Shown here piece after piece: positions 6,156 through 13,700 of a DNA stretch of 13,727 nucleotides. Origin of the DNA: an uncultured Anaerolineaceae bacterium. Its GTDB lineage: Bacteria; Chloroflexota; Anaerolineae; Anaerolineales; Anaerolineaceae. The DNA is taken from NCBI GenBank assembly GCA_937907495.1, contig CALESS010000484.1:1-13727 (forward strand), read 5' to 3'. The translations under genes were made by a program, and so were the position numbers. Every line of letters starts with the position of its first letter. Position 1 is the first letter of the stretch. The notes beneath the pieces were generated by a model. That model worked only from the letters and a program-made list of their open reading frames with translations. It was not told the DNA's origin and made no database searches.

Positions 6156-7148
6156 ATGAATACCCCAAAATCAAAACGCCCGGAAGTCAATTACGCCACC
6201 CGCGTGGATAAAGTTACATTTAAATCCAAGCTGACCCGCAACCTGAAAGCGATCCTGACGGTGATCATCGCCTTCATCGTGTTGATTCCAGTTTTCTGGA
6301 TGGCCGCCACCTCGTTGAAATCCAGGGCGGATGCGGTGGCTGCCCCGCCCAAAGTGATTTTTGAACCCAGTATGGAAGGCTTTATCGGTTTGCTGACGCA
6401 GCGCCGCCAGGTTACGGCTGCCCAGGGGTTGGAAGAAATCAAGCAGGACCCCAACCTCAAGTGGTATGACCGGGTGATGCTCAACCGCGGTCAGCAGATC
6501 GTGGGCAAGAGCGAGTATGTCGGCTATTTAAAGAATTCCGCCATCACTGCCGGTATTTCCACCATCTTATCCGTGCTGTTTGGCCTGTTCTCGGCCTATG
6601 CCTTCAGCCGCTTCAAGGTGGCGGGCAAAGGCGATTTGTTATTCTTCATTCTCAGCACCCGCATGTTACCACCGATCGTGGTCACCATTCCCATCTTCCT
6701 GCTTTACCGCCAACTGGGACTGTATGACACAACCTTCGGGTTGATCATTCTTTACACGGTTTTCAACCTCTCCTTTTCGGTCTGGTTGATGCAAGGTTTT
6801 ATAGATGAAATTCCAAGGGAATATGAAGAAGCAGCCCTGGTGGATGGCTACAGCCGCCTGCAAGCTTTCTTTAAGATTGTGCTGCCCCAGACCATCACCG
6901 GCCTGGCTGCCACCACCGTTTTCTGTCTCATCTTTGCCTGGAATGAGTATGCCTTTGCCGTGATGTTAACCGCTCAAAAGGCTCGTACCGCTCCGCCGAG
7001 CATTCCTTCGGTTCTGGGTACCGGCGGAATCGAATGGGCGCAAATTGCAGCCGGAGCCATGGGCTTCCTGATCCCGGTGGCCATTGTTACATTTGCCCTC
7101 CGAAATTACTTGCTGCGGGGTGTCACCTTCGGCGCGGTTCGACGGTAG
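6156..7148 (+). CDS. ABC sugar importer permease, MalG-type
   Basis: This 330-aa membrane protein would be the second half of the channel. AAGGAG (6141-6146) lies 9 bases before the ATG, inside the end of the first permease gene. Helix 1 is at about 30-52 (LKAILTVIIAFIVLIPVFWM), followed by the MalG-like TSLKS. The EAA loop is at about 223-243 (EEAALVDGYSRLQAFFKIVLP), with the canonical VDG. Between helices 1 and 2 there is a hydrophilic segment of roughly 70 residues (about 53-122), longer than in compact 270-280 aa permeases, that probably faces outside and could touch the binding protein. The protein ends LLRGVTFGAVRR; the LLRGVTFGAV-type ending is typical of the family. Confidence 0.93.
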   Translation: MNTPKSKRPEVNYATRVDKVTFKSKLTRNLKAILTVIIAFIVLIPVFWMAATSLKSRADAVAAPPKVIFEPSMEGFIGLLTQRRQVTAAQGLEEIKQDPNLKWYDRVMLNRGQQIVGKSEYVGYLKNSAITAGISTILSVLFGLFSAYAFSRFKVAGKGDLLFFILSTRMLPPIVVTIPIFLLYRQLGLYDTTFGLIILYTVFNLSFSVWLMQGFIDEIPREYEEAALVDGYSRLQAFFKIVLPQTITGLAATTVFCLIFAWNEYAFAVMLTAQKARTAPPSIPSVLGTGGIEWAQIAAGAMGFLIPVAIVTFALRNYLLRGVTFGAVRR

Positions 7149-7168
7149 AAGAGAGAAGAGAGCGAATT

Positions 7169-8254
7169 ATGGCAACCATTGAATTACGAGATGTTGTAAA
7201 AAAGTTCGGAGATAAATACGCCGTCAAACCGATGAATATGACCATCCAGGATGGTGAATTTGTCGTCCTGCTGGGGCCATCCGGCTGCGGCAAGACCACC
7301 ACCTTGCGCATGATCTCCGGGCTGGAAGCGGTGAGCAGCGGCAATATTTTCCTCAACGGCAAAGATGTCACCTGGGCGCATCCCAGTGCGCGGGATATTG
7401 CCTATGTTTTCCAGTTCTATGCCCTCTACCCTCACCTGACCGTGCGGGATAATATCGCCTTCCCCCTCCAGGCGCAGGCCGTCAAAAGGGATGTGATTGA
7501 GCGGCGGGTGAAGGATGTTTCCAACCTGCTCAAGATCAAGCATCTGCTGAAACGGCGCCCCGGCGGCTTGAGCGGCGGCGATCAGCAACGGGTGGCGCTG
7601 GCCCGGGCCCTGGTTCGTCATCCGGCAGCCTTTCTGATGGATGAACCCCTGGGCGCCCTGGATGCGGATTTCCGCGAAACGATGCGGGCGGAGATCAAAG
7701 CCCTGCACGTGGCTCAGAAGGCTACCACCGTTTATGTGACTCACGATCAAATTGAGGCCATGGCCATGGGTGACCGCATTGTGGTCATGTCCAATGCTTC
7801 TGTGCAGCAAATCGGCACGCCGGCGGAGGTTTATCACAGCCCTACCAACCTCTTTGTCGCCAATTTCATCGGCAGCCCGGGCATGAACCTGGTGAAGTGT
7901 CACTACCAGGGCGGCAAGCTCACACTGCCAGGCGGGAGTGTGTATGTACCGGCGGAAGGATGGCAAAAAACGCTCGACCACCAACTGGGTGATAACCAAA
8001 CGGTTGTGCTTGGCTTCCGCCCGGAAGCTGCCCGGGTTTCGGGGGAACCGAAAATCTCTGCGGATGTTTTCCTGGTGGAAATGAATGGCAGTAATGTGCT
8101 GCTCGACTTGCATTTGGATGACGATAACATCGTGCGCATCCGCACCAACCGGGGAGTGAATTATGGCCTGGGAGATACCATAAATTTTGATCTGGATCCG
8201 CAAATGGTGCGATTCTTCAATCCATCCACCGAAGCGGCTCTGGTGATGGAGTAA
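7169..8254 (+). CDS. ABC sugar importer ATPase 1, MalK/UgpC-type
   Basis: The 361-aa cytoplasmic ATPase powers the importer. The ATG at 7169, 20 bases after the MalG-type gene, begins MATIELRDVVKKFG, the normal MalK start; an upstream extension to 7034 overlaps the permease and is unlikely. Its ribosome site is weak (GAGAG). All catalytic elements are seen: Walker A GPSGCGKT (36-43), Q-loop Q82 in VFQFYALYP, signature LSGGDQQ (134-140), Walker B AFLMDEP (154-160), D-loop GALD (162-165) and switch H192 in VTHDQ. The fifth signature position is Asp where most relatives have Gln or Glu. The last ~125 residues form the MalK-type regulatory/TOBE region. A second, non-identical ATPase gene follows after four bases. 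Confidence 0.95.
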   Translation: MATIELRDVVKKFGDKYAVKPMNMTIQDGEFVVLLGPSGCGKTTTLRMISGLEAVSSGNIFLNGKDVTWAHPSARDIAYVFQFYALYPHLTVRDNIAFPLQAQAVKRDVIERRVKDVSNLLKIKHLLKRRPGGLSGGDQQRVALARALVRHPAAFLMDEPLGALDADFRETMRAEIKALHVAQKATTVYVTHDQIEAMAMGDRIVVMSNASVQQIGTPAEVYHSPTNLFVANFIGSPGMNLVKCHYQGGKLTLPGGSVYVPAEGWQKTLDHQLGDNQTVVLGFRPEAARVSGEPKISADVFLVEMNGSNVLLDLHLDDDNIVRIRTNRGVNYGLGDTINFDLDPQMVRFFNPSTEAALVME

Positions 8255-8258
8255 ACCG

Positions 8259-9314
8259 ATGAGTGAATTAACCCTCCAAAATATCACGAAGAAATTTGGC
8301 GCCATTACCGCCCTGGATGATGTCTCATTCACCGTGAAAGACAATGAATTTTTTGTCCTCCTCGGGCCCACCGGGGCGGGAAAATCTACCACGCTGCGTG
8401 TCGTTTGCGGGTTGGAGAAGCCCGATTCCGGTCATGTGCTGCTGGATGGCGTCATATGTGATGACTCCACCCCGGCAGACCGGGATGTGGCGATTGTCTT
8501 CCAGCAATATTCGTTATACCCCACCATGACCGTGTATGACAACATGGCCTTTCCGCTGCGGGCGCCGGGCCGCCGCCTGCCGGAAGCCGAAATCCGGCAG
8601 AAAATTGAAGCCGCAGCCGAGAAGTTACGCATCACCCACCTGCTTAAACGCAAAACCGTTCAGCTCTCCGGTGGTGAGATGCAGCGTGTGTCCATCGGGC
8701 GGGCCATTGTGCGGCGGCCGCGCGTGTTTTTGATGGATGAGCCGCTCTCGAACCTGGATGCCAAGCTGCGGGAAGCTCTGCGGGCTGAACTCAAGCACCT
8801 GCAAAAGGTGGAAGGCGTGACCACGCTCTTTGTCACCCACGATCAAATTGAAGCCCTGACCATGGCGGACCGGATCGGTGTATTGAACCGCGGCCGGCTG
8901 ATCCAGGTGGGGACACCGGAGGATATTTACGACCGCCCGGCAAACATGTATGTAGCCAAGCTGGTTGGCAGCCCGCGCATCAACCTGGTATCCGCCGAGC
9001 GCGTGGATGGCGTTTTCCGGCTGACGGAGATGGGGATCGAGCTGCCATTGGAGGATTCAGACCATTTGCCCGATCATTTCACCCTCGGCATCCGTCCGGA
9101 GGATGTTCACCTCAACCCGGAAGGAAAGTTTAGCGGAGAGATCGGCATCACGGAGCCGCTGGGTGTGGAAACGGTGGTTCATATCCACAGCCAGGAAGGC
9201 GAAATCGTCTCGCTGGCCTCCGGCCTCATCCAGTTGAATTTTGGCGAGCCGGTGCGCTTTGATATTAACAGGGATCACCTGCACTTTTTTAATAGCCAGG
9301 GCGACCGGATCTAA
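8259..9314 (+). CDS. ABC sugar importer ATPase 2, MalK/UgpC-type
   Basis: The 351-aa protein is a paralogue of ATPase 1. GGAG (8248-8251) in the end of the previous gene lies 7 bases before the ATG. It shows Walker A GPTGAGKS (36-43), Q82 in VFQQYSLYP, signature LSGGEMQR (136-143), Walker B VFLMDEP (156-162), D-loop SNLD (164-167) and H194 in VTHDQ, then a C-terminal regulatory/TOBE region with GIRPEDVHL. Both ATPases look active, so the importer probably uses a heterodimer, one subunit per permease. The alternative is that each serves as a homodimer for different permease sets, but only one permease pair is here. Confidence 0.95.
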   Translation: MSELTLQNITKKFGAITALDDVSFTVKDNEFFVLLGPTGAGKSTTLRVVCGLEKPDSGHVLLDGVICDDSTPADRDVAIVFQQYSLYPTMTVYDNMAFPLRAPGRRLPEAEIRQKIEAAAEKLRITHLLKRKTVQLSGGEMQRVSIGRAIVRRPRVFLMDEPLSNLDAKLREALRAELKHLQKVEGVTTLFVTHDQIEALTMADRIGVLNRGRLIQVGTPEDIYDRPANMYVAKLVGSPRINLVSAERVDGVFRLTEMGIELPLEDSDHLPDHFTLGIRPEDVHLNPEGKFSGEIGITEPLGVETVVHIHSQEGEIVSLASGLIQLNFGEPVRFDINRDHLHFFNSQGDRI

Positions 9315-9331
9315 TCCGGCTGCTCATGTTC

Positions 9332-9344
9332 AACAATCATTGTT
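9332..9344. repeat. Short perfect palindrome before the enzyme genes
   Basis: AACAATCATTGTT is a 13-bp palindrome around a central C, extendable with one mismatch to 19 bp. It lies in the 45-base gap between the second ATPase gene and the epimerase-like gene, just upstream of that gene's AAGGAG. It could be a small hairpin at the transport/enzyme boundary or chance. Confidence 0.25.
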
Positions 9345-9359
9345 CAAAAGGAGACACAC

Positions 9360-10211
9360 ATGAAATTCGGAGTGAATACATGGATTTGGACAGCGCCAAT
9401 TACTCTGGCGGAATTGGAAGTGTTGGCACCCAAAATTGCAGCAATGGGCTGCGACCATATTGAAATCCCAATTGATGATCCAAAGACCCTGGATTTCAAA
9501 AAACTGGGAGAAATTATTAACCGGGCTGGAATTTTCAGCATCAGTTTCTGCGCCGCCATGAGCCCGGATCGCGACCTGATTGACCCGGACCCGGCAGTCC
9601 GCCAAAACGGGGTGGAGTATTTGAAAGCCAGCATTGACGGCCTGGCCCTGGTGGGCGGCAAAAACCTGGTCGGCCCCTTTTATTCCGCGGTGGGACGCAC
9701 CTGGCAGCAGACCGCAGAAGAGCGGGAGCATGATATGCAGATCCTGGTGGAAATTCTGCGCGACCTGGCCGAATATGCCGCCGGGAAGGGTGTGCAGTTG
9801 GGCCTGGAGCCGATCAACCGCTTTGAAACCAGCTTCATCACTACCGCCGAGCAGGCCATCGAACTGGTGGACCGCGTCAACCATCCGGCCTGCAAGATCA
9901 TGCTGGATACCTTCCACATGAACATCGAAGAAAACAGCCTGGGCGATGCAATCCGCCTGGCGGGCCCGCGCCTGATCCAGGTGCACAGCAACGAGAACAA
10001 CCGCGGCACCCCCGGCGCCGGGCATGTGCCCTGGCAGGAAGTGGCCGAAGCCTTGAAGGAAATCAATTTTGATGGCATTTTCGTCATCGAATCCTTCACG
10101 AATAAGGTGAAGAGCATTGCCCGGGCGGCAGCCATCTGGCGGCCGCTGGCCTCCAGCCAGGATGCCCTGGCTGCGGATGGTGTCGTTTTCCTGCGAGAGT
10201 TGATGAGTTAA
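9360..10211 (+). CDS. D-tagatose/D-allulose 3-epimerase-like TIM-barrel enzyme
   Basis: The 283-aa protein starts at 9360 with AAGGAG 6 bases upstream. It belongs to the xylose-isomerase-like/AP-endonuclease-2 TIM barrel superfamily. Its metal ligands are E150 (LGLEPINRFE), D183 (MLDTFHMNIEE), H209 (QVHSNENNRG) and E244 (FVIESF). As I recall them, these have the same residue numbers as the Mn/Co ligands of Agrobacterium D-psicose 3-epimerase, and the segment LDTFHMNIEE...GDAIR.AGP is also shared. E150 and E244 are the expected acid/base pair that moves a proton at C3 of a ketose. So 3-epimerisation of a free or keto-sugar is the simplest call. In gene clusters with Gfo/Idh enzymes, related barrels instead epimerise 3-keto sugars (YcjR) or carry out elimination and hydration (LgdB type), so the reaction here is not settled. 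Confidence 0.88.
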   Translation: MKFGVNTWIWTAPITLAELEVLAPKIAAMGCDHIEIPIDDPKTLDFKKLGEIINRAGIFSISFCAAMSPDRDLIDPDPAVRQNGVEYLKASIDGLALVGGKNLVGPFYSAVGRTWQQTAEEREHDMQILVEILRDLAEYAAGKGVQLGLEPINRFETSFITTAEQAIELVDRVNHPACKIMLDTFHMNIEENSLGDAIRLAGPRLIQVHSNENNRGTPGAGHVPWQEVAEALKEINFDGIFVIESFTNKVKSIARAAAIWRPLASSQDALAADGVVFLRELMS

Positions 10212-10241
10212 TTGCCATTGGATGGCAGTAATGGAGGAGTT

Positions 10242-11348
10242 ATGACCAGGAAATTGAATGTGGCCATTGTGGGCCTGGGTTTTGGGGCGGAGTTCATCCC
10301 GATTTACCAGCGGCACCCCAACGCTAATATGTATGCCATTTGCCAGCGCAACGAGGAAAAACTCAACCAGATCGGCGAGGCGTTTGGCATTCAGGCGCGC
10401 TTCACCAGTTTTGAGAAAATGTTGGAAGACCCGAATGTGGATGTGGTTCATATCAATACGCCCATCCACGAACACGCCCGCATGAGTATTGCCGCCTTGA
10501 AGGCCGGCAAGCATGTGGCCTGCACCGTCCCCATGGCAACCTCGGTGGATGAGTGCTGGCAGATCATCGAAGCCCAGAAGAAATCTGGCAAGAAGTACAT
10601 GATGATGGAGACCGTCATCTATTCCCGCGAGTACCTGTTCGTCAAAGAGCTGCGGGATTCCGGCAAGCTGGGCAAAATACAATTCCTGCGGGCCTCTCAC
10701 CAGCAGAATATGTATGGCTGGCCGGGTTACTGGGAGGGCTTACCTCCCATGCACTATGCCACCCATGTGGTCAGCCCCTGCCTGGCGATGGGCGGAGCCA
10801 TGGCGGAATACGTCTCCTGTTTTGGCTCGGGAAAGATTGCCGATCACCTCATTCCCAAGTATGGCTCACCATTTGCCGTGGAAAGCGCCCATATCAAATT
10901 GAAAGGCTCCGATCTCTCGGCGGAGGTCACCCGCTCGTTGTTTGATGTCGCCCGCCAGTATATCGAAAGCTTTGACGTCTATGGCAGCGAGTTGAGCTTT
11001 GAATGGCAGTTGATGGCGGATGAGGAACCGGTCATCCACCTGGGCGGTGAAGAAGCCCGGCATACGCCCATCCATGATTTTGCCCATTATCTGCCTGTTG
11101 AAATCCAGGAATTCACCACCAAGTGTGTGTATGATATGGCGGAAAATGCCCATCTTTCCTTCATCCAGGGCTCCGGTCATGGAGGCTCCCACCCACACCT
11201 GGCGCATGAATTCCTGATGGCTGTACTGGAAGACCGGGACCCCTTCCCGAATGTGTTTGAATCCGCAAACTGGACTTCGGTTGGCATTCTGGCACATGAA
11301 TCCGCCCTACAAGGTGGAAAGCTGATTCAATTGCCGGACTATAAATAA
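10242..11348 (+). CDS. Gfo/Idh/MocA-family NAD(P)-dependent oxidoreductase with altered EKP motif
   Basis: The 368-aa protein starts at ATG 10242, preceded by GGAGG at slightly short spacing (4 bases); a TTG start at 10212 would add ten residues unlike the family. The Rossmann motif is [12 protein letters not shown] (7-18). The fold then follows the family, with the C-terminal alpha/beta domain from about residue 125. Where most members have the EKP motif, whose Lys binds cofactor and substrate, this protein reads CTVPMA (94-99). It has a His-rich second half ([22 protein letters not shown]) that may supply active-site residues. It probably oxidises a sugar hydroxyl or reduces a keto sugar in the cytoplasm. 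It lies 30 bases after the epimerase-like gene in one operon. The missing Lys makes the exact mechanism uncertain; a role other than redox cannot be excluded. Confidence 0.88.
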   Translation: MTRKLNVAIVGLGFGAEFIPIYQRHPNANMYAICQRNEEKLNQIGEAFGIQARFTSFEKMLEDPNVDVVHINTPIHEHARMSIAALKAGKHVACTVPMATSVDECWQIIEAQKKSGKKYMMMETVIYSREYLFVKELRDSGKLGKIQFLRASHQQNMYGWPGYWEGLPPMHYATHVVSPCLAMGGAMAEYVSCFGSGKIADHLIPKYGSPFAVESAHIKLKGSDLSAEVTRSLFDVARQYIESFDVYGSELSFEWQLMADEEPVIHLGGEEARHTPIHDFAHYLPVEIQEFTTKCVYDMAENAHLSFIQGSGHGGSHPHLAHEFLMAVLEDRDPFPNVFESANWTSVGILAHESALQGGKLIQLPDYK

Positions 11349-11380
11349 TTTCTACCCATTATCTTGAAAGGATGAATCCG

Positions 11381-12385
11381 ATGAGCAGACCGATCACCCT
11401 ATTCACCGGCCAATGGGCCGACTTGACCCTGGAAGACGTGGCGAAGAAAGCCAGCGCCTGGGGCTTTGATGGACTGGAACTGGCATGTTGGGGCGACCAT
11501 TTTGAGGTGGACAAGGCCCTCTCCAGTGATCGCTATATTCAAAGCCGCTGGGATATTTTGAACAAATACAACCTGAAGTGCTTTGCCATCAGCACCCACC
11601 TGGTGGGGCAGTGCGTGGCAGATGACCCGATTGATGAACGGCACCGGGCTGTACTGCCAGATCGCCTGTGGGGGGATGGCAGCCCGGATGGTGTGCGCGC
11701 CCGCGCCCAGCAGGAACTGAAAGATACCGCCCTGGCCGCCCGCAAGATGGGGCTTAAGGTCGTCAATGGCTTCACGGGCAGCCCGGTCTGGAAGAATTTA
11801 TACTTCTTCCCGCCCACCACCCAGGACATGATTGACCGCGGCTACAAATTCTTTGCGGATATGTGGTTGCCCATCCTGGAGGCCTTCAAAGCCAATGATG
11901 TGAAATATGCCCTGGAAGTTCATCCGACCGAGATCGCTTACGACCTGGTGACCTCTCAGCGGGCGCTGGATGCCGTGGACCATCACCCCAGCTTTGGTTT
12001 CAATTTCGATCCCTCCCATTTCATCCATCAATTTATTGACCCGGTGGAATTCATCAACGAGTTTGGCCCCCGTATTTTCCATGTTCACGTCAAAGATTCC
12101 CGCCTGCAATTGAATGGCCGCAACAGCATTTTGGGCAGCCATCTCGATTTTGGTGATTACCGCCGCGGCTGGGATTTTGTTTCCCCCGGTCATGGGGATG
12201 TAAAATGGGACCGCCTGATCCGGGCTTTAAATCGTTTTGGCTATGACGGCCCGCTCTCCATTGAATGGGAAGACAGCGGTATGAACCGTGAGTGGGGCGC
12301 TCCTGAAGCCTTGAAGATGATTAAATCTCAAGATTTCGCCGCTTCCAATGTGGCCTTTGATGCCGCTTTTGCCGCCAAGAAGTAA
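11381..12385 (+). CDS. Second TIM-barrel sugar isomerase/epimerase-like enzyme
   Basis: The 334-aa protein starts at ATG 11381, with GAAAGGA 8 bases upstream; the ATG at 11372 overlaps that ribosome site. It is an AP-endonuclease-2-type TIM barrel with a clear metal site: E179 (ALEVHPTE), D210 and H213 (FNFDPSH), H236 (HVHVKDS) and E295 (SIEWED). It is about 50 residues longer than the first barrel and has extra segments around 80-105 ([20 protein letters not shown]) and 240-268. Barrels of this larger kind occur beside Gfo/Idh enzymes, including members that break or hydrate 3-keto-glycosides by elimination (the alpha subunit of C-glycoside deglycosidases, Lgd-type enzymes). That comparison is from memory. 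A plain isomerase or epimerase role is the alternative. Confidence 0.87.
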   Translation: MSRPITLFTGQWADLTLEDVAKKASAWGFDGLELACWGDHFEVDKALSSDRYIQSRWDILNKYNLKCFAISTHLVGQCVADDPIDERHRAVLPDRLWGDGSPDGVRARAQQELKDTALAARKMGLKVVNGFTGSPVWKNLYFFPPTTQDMIDRGYKFFADMWLPILEAFKANDVKYALEVHPTEIAYDLVTSQRALDAVDHHPSFGFNFDPSHFIHQFIDPVEFINEFGPRIFHVHVKDSRLQLNGRNSILGSHLDFGDYRRGWDFVSPGHGDVKWDRLIRALNRFGYDGPLSIEWEDSGMNREWGAPEALKMIKSQDFAASNVAFDAAFAAKK

Positions 12386-12445
12386 ACAGGCTGCTGTGCG
12401 GCGCTCTTAAAGCGGCTGATTCATTTCAAAGAATTGGAGGACGTG

Positions 12446-13645
12446 ATGGCAGAAAAAGAAACCGGCTTTACCACGATGGCAGGGCCGAAAGGAACCGGAA
12501 ATATTCCAGAAATGGGTGTGGGCATGTTGGGCTATGCCTTCATGGGCAAGGCGCACACCAACGCCTATAAAACCATTCCCTACATGATGTACCCGCCCCC
12601 GGCGATCCCCAGGCTGGTGGCAGTGGCAGGCAGCTCTGCGGAAGGTGTGAAGGAAGCCGCCCGGCGCTATGGCTATGCCCATGCCTATACGGATTGGCAT
12701 CAATTGCTGGAGAACGATGAGATTCAACTCTTCGATAACTGCGGCCCGAATGGTATGCATGCCGAGCCTTCCATGCTGGCAGCCCGGGCAGGCAAGCACG
12801 TGATTTGCGAAAAACCAATCGCCCGCAATGCGGAAGAGGCCAAACAAATGGCGGAGGAAGTGGAACGGGCGAAGGTCAAGAACATGGTGGCCTTCAACTA
12901 CCGCTTTGTACCCGCCCTGCGCCTGGCGCGCGAGCTGATCGAAGCCGGAAAATTAGGCCAAATCTACCACTTCCGAGCTTCTTACCTGCAAGAGTGGATC
13001 ATGCCGCATTATGGTACGCCCGCCATCTGGCGCCTGGATAAGAAGCTGGCGGGTTCCGGGGCACTGGGTGACCTGGGTGCCCACGTGATTGACCTGGCGC
13101 ACTTCCTGGTGGGTGATATCAAGGGCGTCAGTGCAATGGCCAAGACCTTCATTGACCGGCGGGATGGCCCGGATGGTCCCAAATCCTTCAAGGTGGAAGT
13201 GGATGATGCCTTCGTCTCCTGTGTGGAATTTGATAACGGCGCCATCGGTACCATCGAAGCCTCGCGCTTTGCGGGCGGACACAAGAACGCCCTGGTGCTT
13301 GAAATCAACGGCGAATATGGCTCCATCAAATTCAACCTCGAACGGCTGAACGAGCTGGATGTGCTGTGGATTGGCGAAGAACCGCAATCCACCCAGGGCT
13401 TCCGCAATGTCAGCATTACCGAAGGCTCCCATCCCTTTATCAGCAACTGGTGGCCGCACGGTCACATCATCGGCTGGGAACACACCTTCATTCATGAAAT
13501 CACCCACCTGATGGATTGCATTGTGAATGATAAAGATGTGGCGCCTTACGGGGCGACCTTCCAGGATGGCTACAAGACGGCTGTCGTCTGTGATGCGATC
13601 CTGAAATCTGCAGATGAAAAGAAACAAATGGATGTGAAATATTAG
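12446..13645 (+). CDS. Gfo/Idh/MocA-family oxidoreductase with intact EKP motif (probable sugar dehydrogenase)
   Basis: The 399-aa protein starts at ATG 12446, 5 bases after GGAGG; in-frame GTG 12443 and TTG 12434 are less likely. About 22 polar residues precede the Rossmann start GVGMLGYAFMGKAH (24-37). It has CEKPIA (121-126, K123), YRFVPALRLA (152-161), and GALGDLGAHVIDLAH (205-219), whose D209 and H213 fit the family's active-site Asp/His pair. A Trp/His-rich stretch near the end (NWWPHGHIIGWEHTF) may line the sugar pocket. It is the more orthodox of the two oxidoreductases and the better candidate for the NAD-dependent oxidation of the imported sugar. Levoglucosan dehydrogenase, glucoside 3-dehydrogenases (YcjS) and inositol 2-dehydrogenase are family members with this chemistry; I cannot tell which is closest. 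Confidence 0.9.
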   Translation: MAEKETGFTTMAGPKGTGNIPEMGVGMLGYAFMGKAHTNAYKTIPYMMYPPPAIPRLVAVAGSSAEGVKEAARRYGYAHAYTDWHQLLENDEIQLFDNCGPNGMHAEPSMLAARAGKHVICEKPIARNAEEAKQMAEEVERAKVKNMVAFNYRFVPALRLARELIEAGKLGQIYHFRASYLQEWIMPHYGTPAIWRLDKKLAGSGALGDLGAHVIDLAHFLVGDIKGVSAMAKTFIDRRDGPDGPKSFKVEVDDAFVSCVEFDNGAIGTIEASRFAGGHKNALVLEINGEYGSIKFNLERLNELDVLWIGEEPQSTQGFRNVSITEGSHPFISNWWPHGHIIGWEHTFIHEITHLMDCIVNDKDVAPYGATFQDGYKTAVVCDAILKSADEKKQMDVKY

Positions 13646-13651
13646 AAATGA

Positions 13652-13683
13652 TGCCAGGCGGAGGCGCGCGCCTCCGCCTGGCA
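13652..13683. repeat. 32-bp perfect GC-rich palindrome between genes
   Basis: TGCCAGGCGGAGGCGC (13652-13667) is followed directly by its exact reverse complement (13668-13683). In RNA it would form a very stable hairpin of about 14 bp with a GCGC loop. It begins six bases after the stop codon of the last Gfo/Idh gene. No T-run follows on the plus strand, so it is not a classical intrinsic terminator for the operon; mRNA stabilisation or a repeat element of the REP kind are options. Confidence 0.8.
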
Positions 13684-13700
13684 ACCCTGTTGGAGTGAAA

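Noticed and set aside
7184..8392. 402-codon minus-strand open frame opposite ATPase 1
   Set aside because: Antisense to a gene with a full set of ABC motifs; no motif of its own.
9330..10700. 456-codon minus-strand open frame opposite the epimerase-like and Gfo/Idh genes
   Set aside because: It spans the junction of two well-supported plus-strand genes and shows no family motif; a codon-bias shadow.
9360..13645. Assigning the enzymes to the classical myo-inositol (iol) pathway
   Set aside because: IolG, IolE/IolI and PfkB-type IolC have relatives here, but no IolD or IolB is visible. It stays a possible alternative because the flanks are not seen.
13652..13683. Reading the GC-rich palindrome as a standard terminator
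   Set aside because: No T-run follows on the plus strand, and a ribosome site with a start codon lies 20 bases on.
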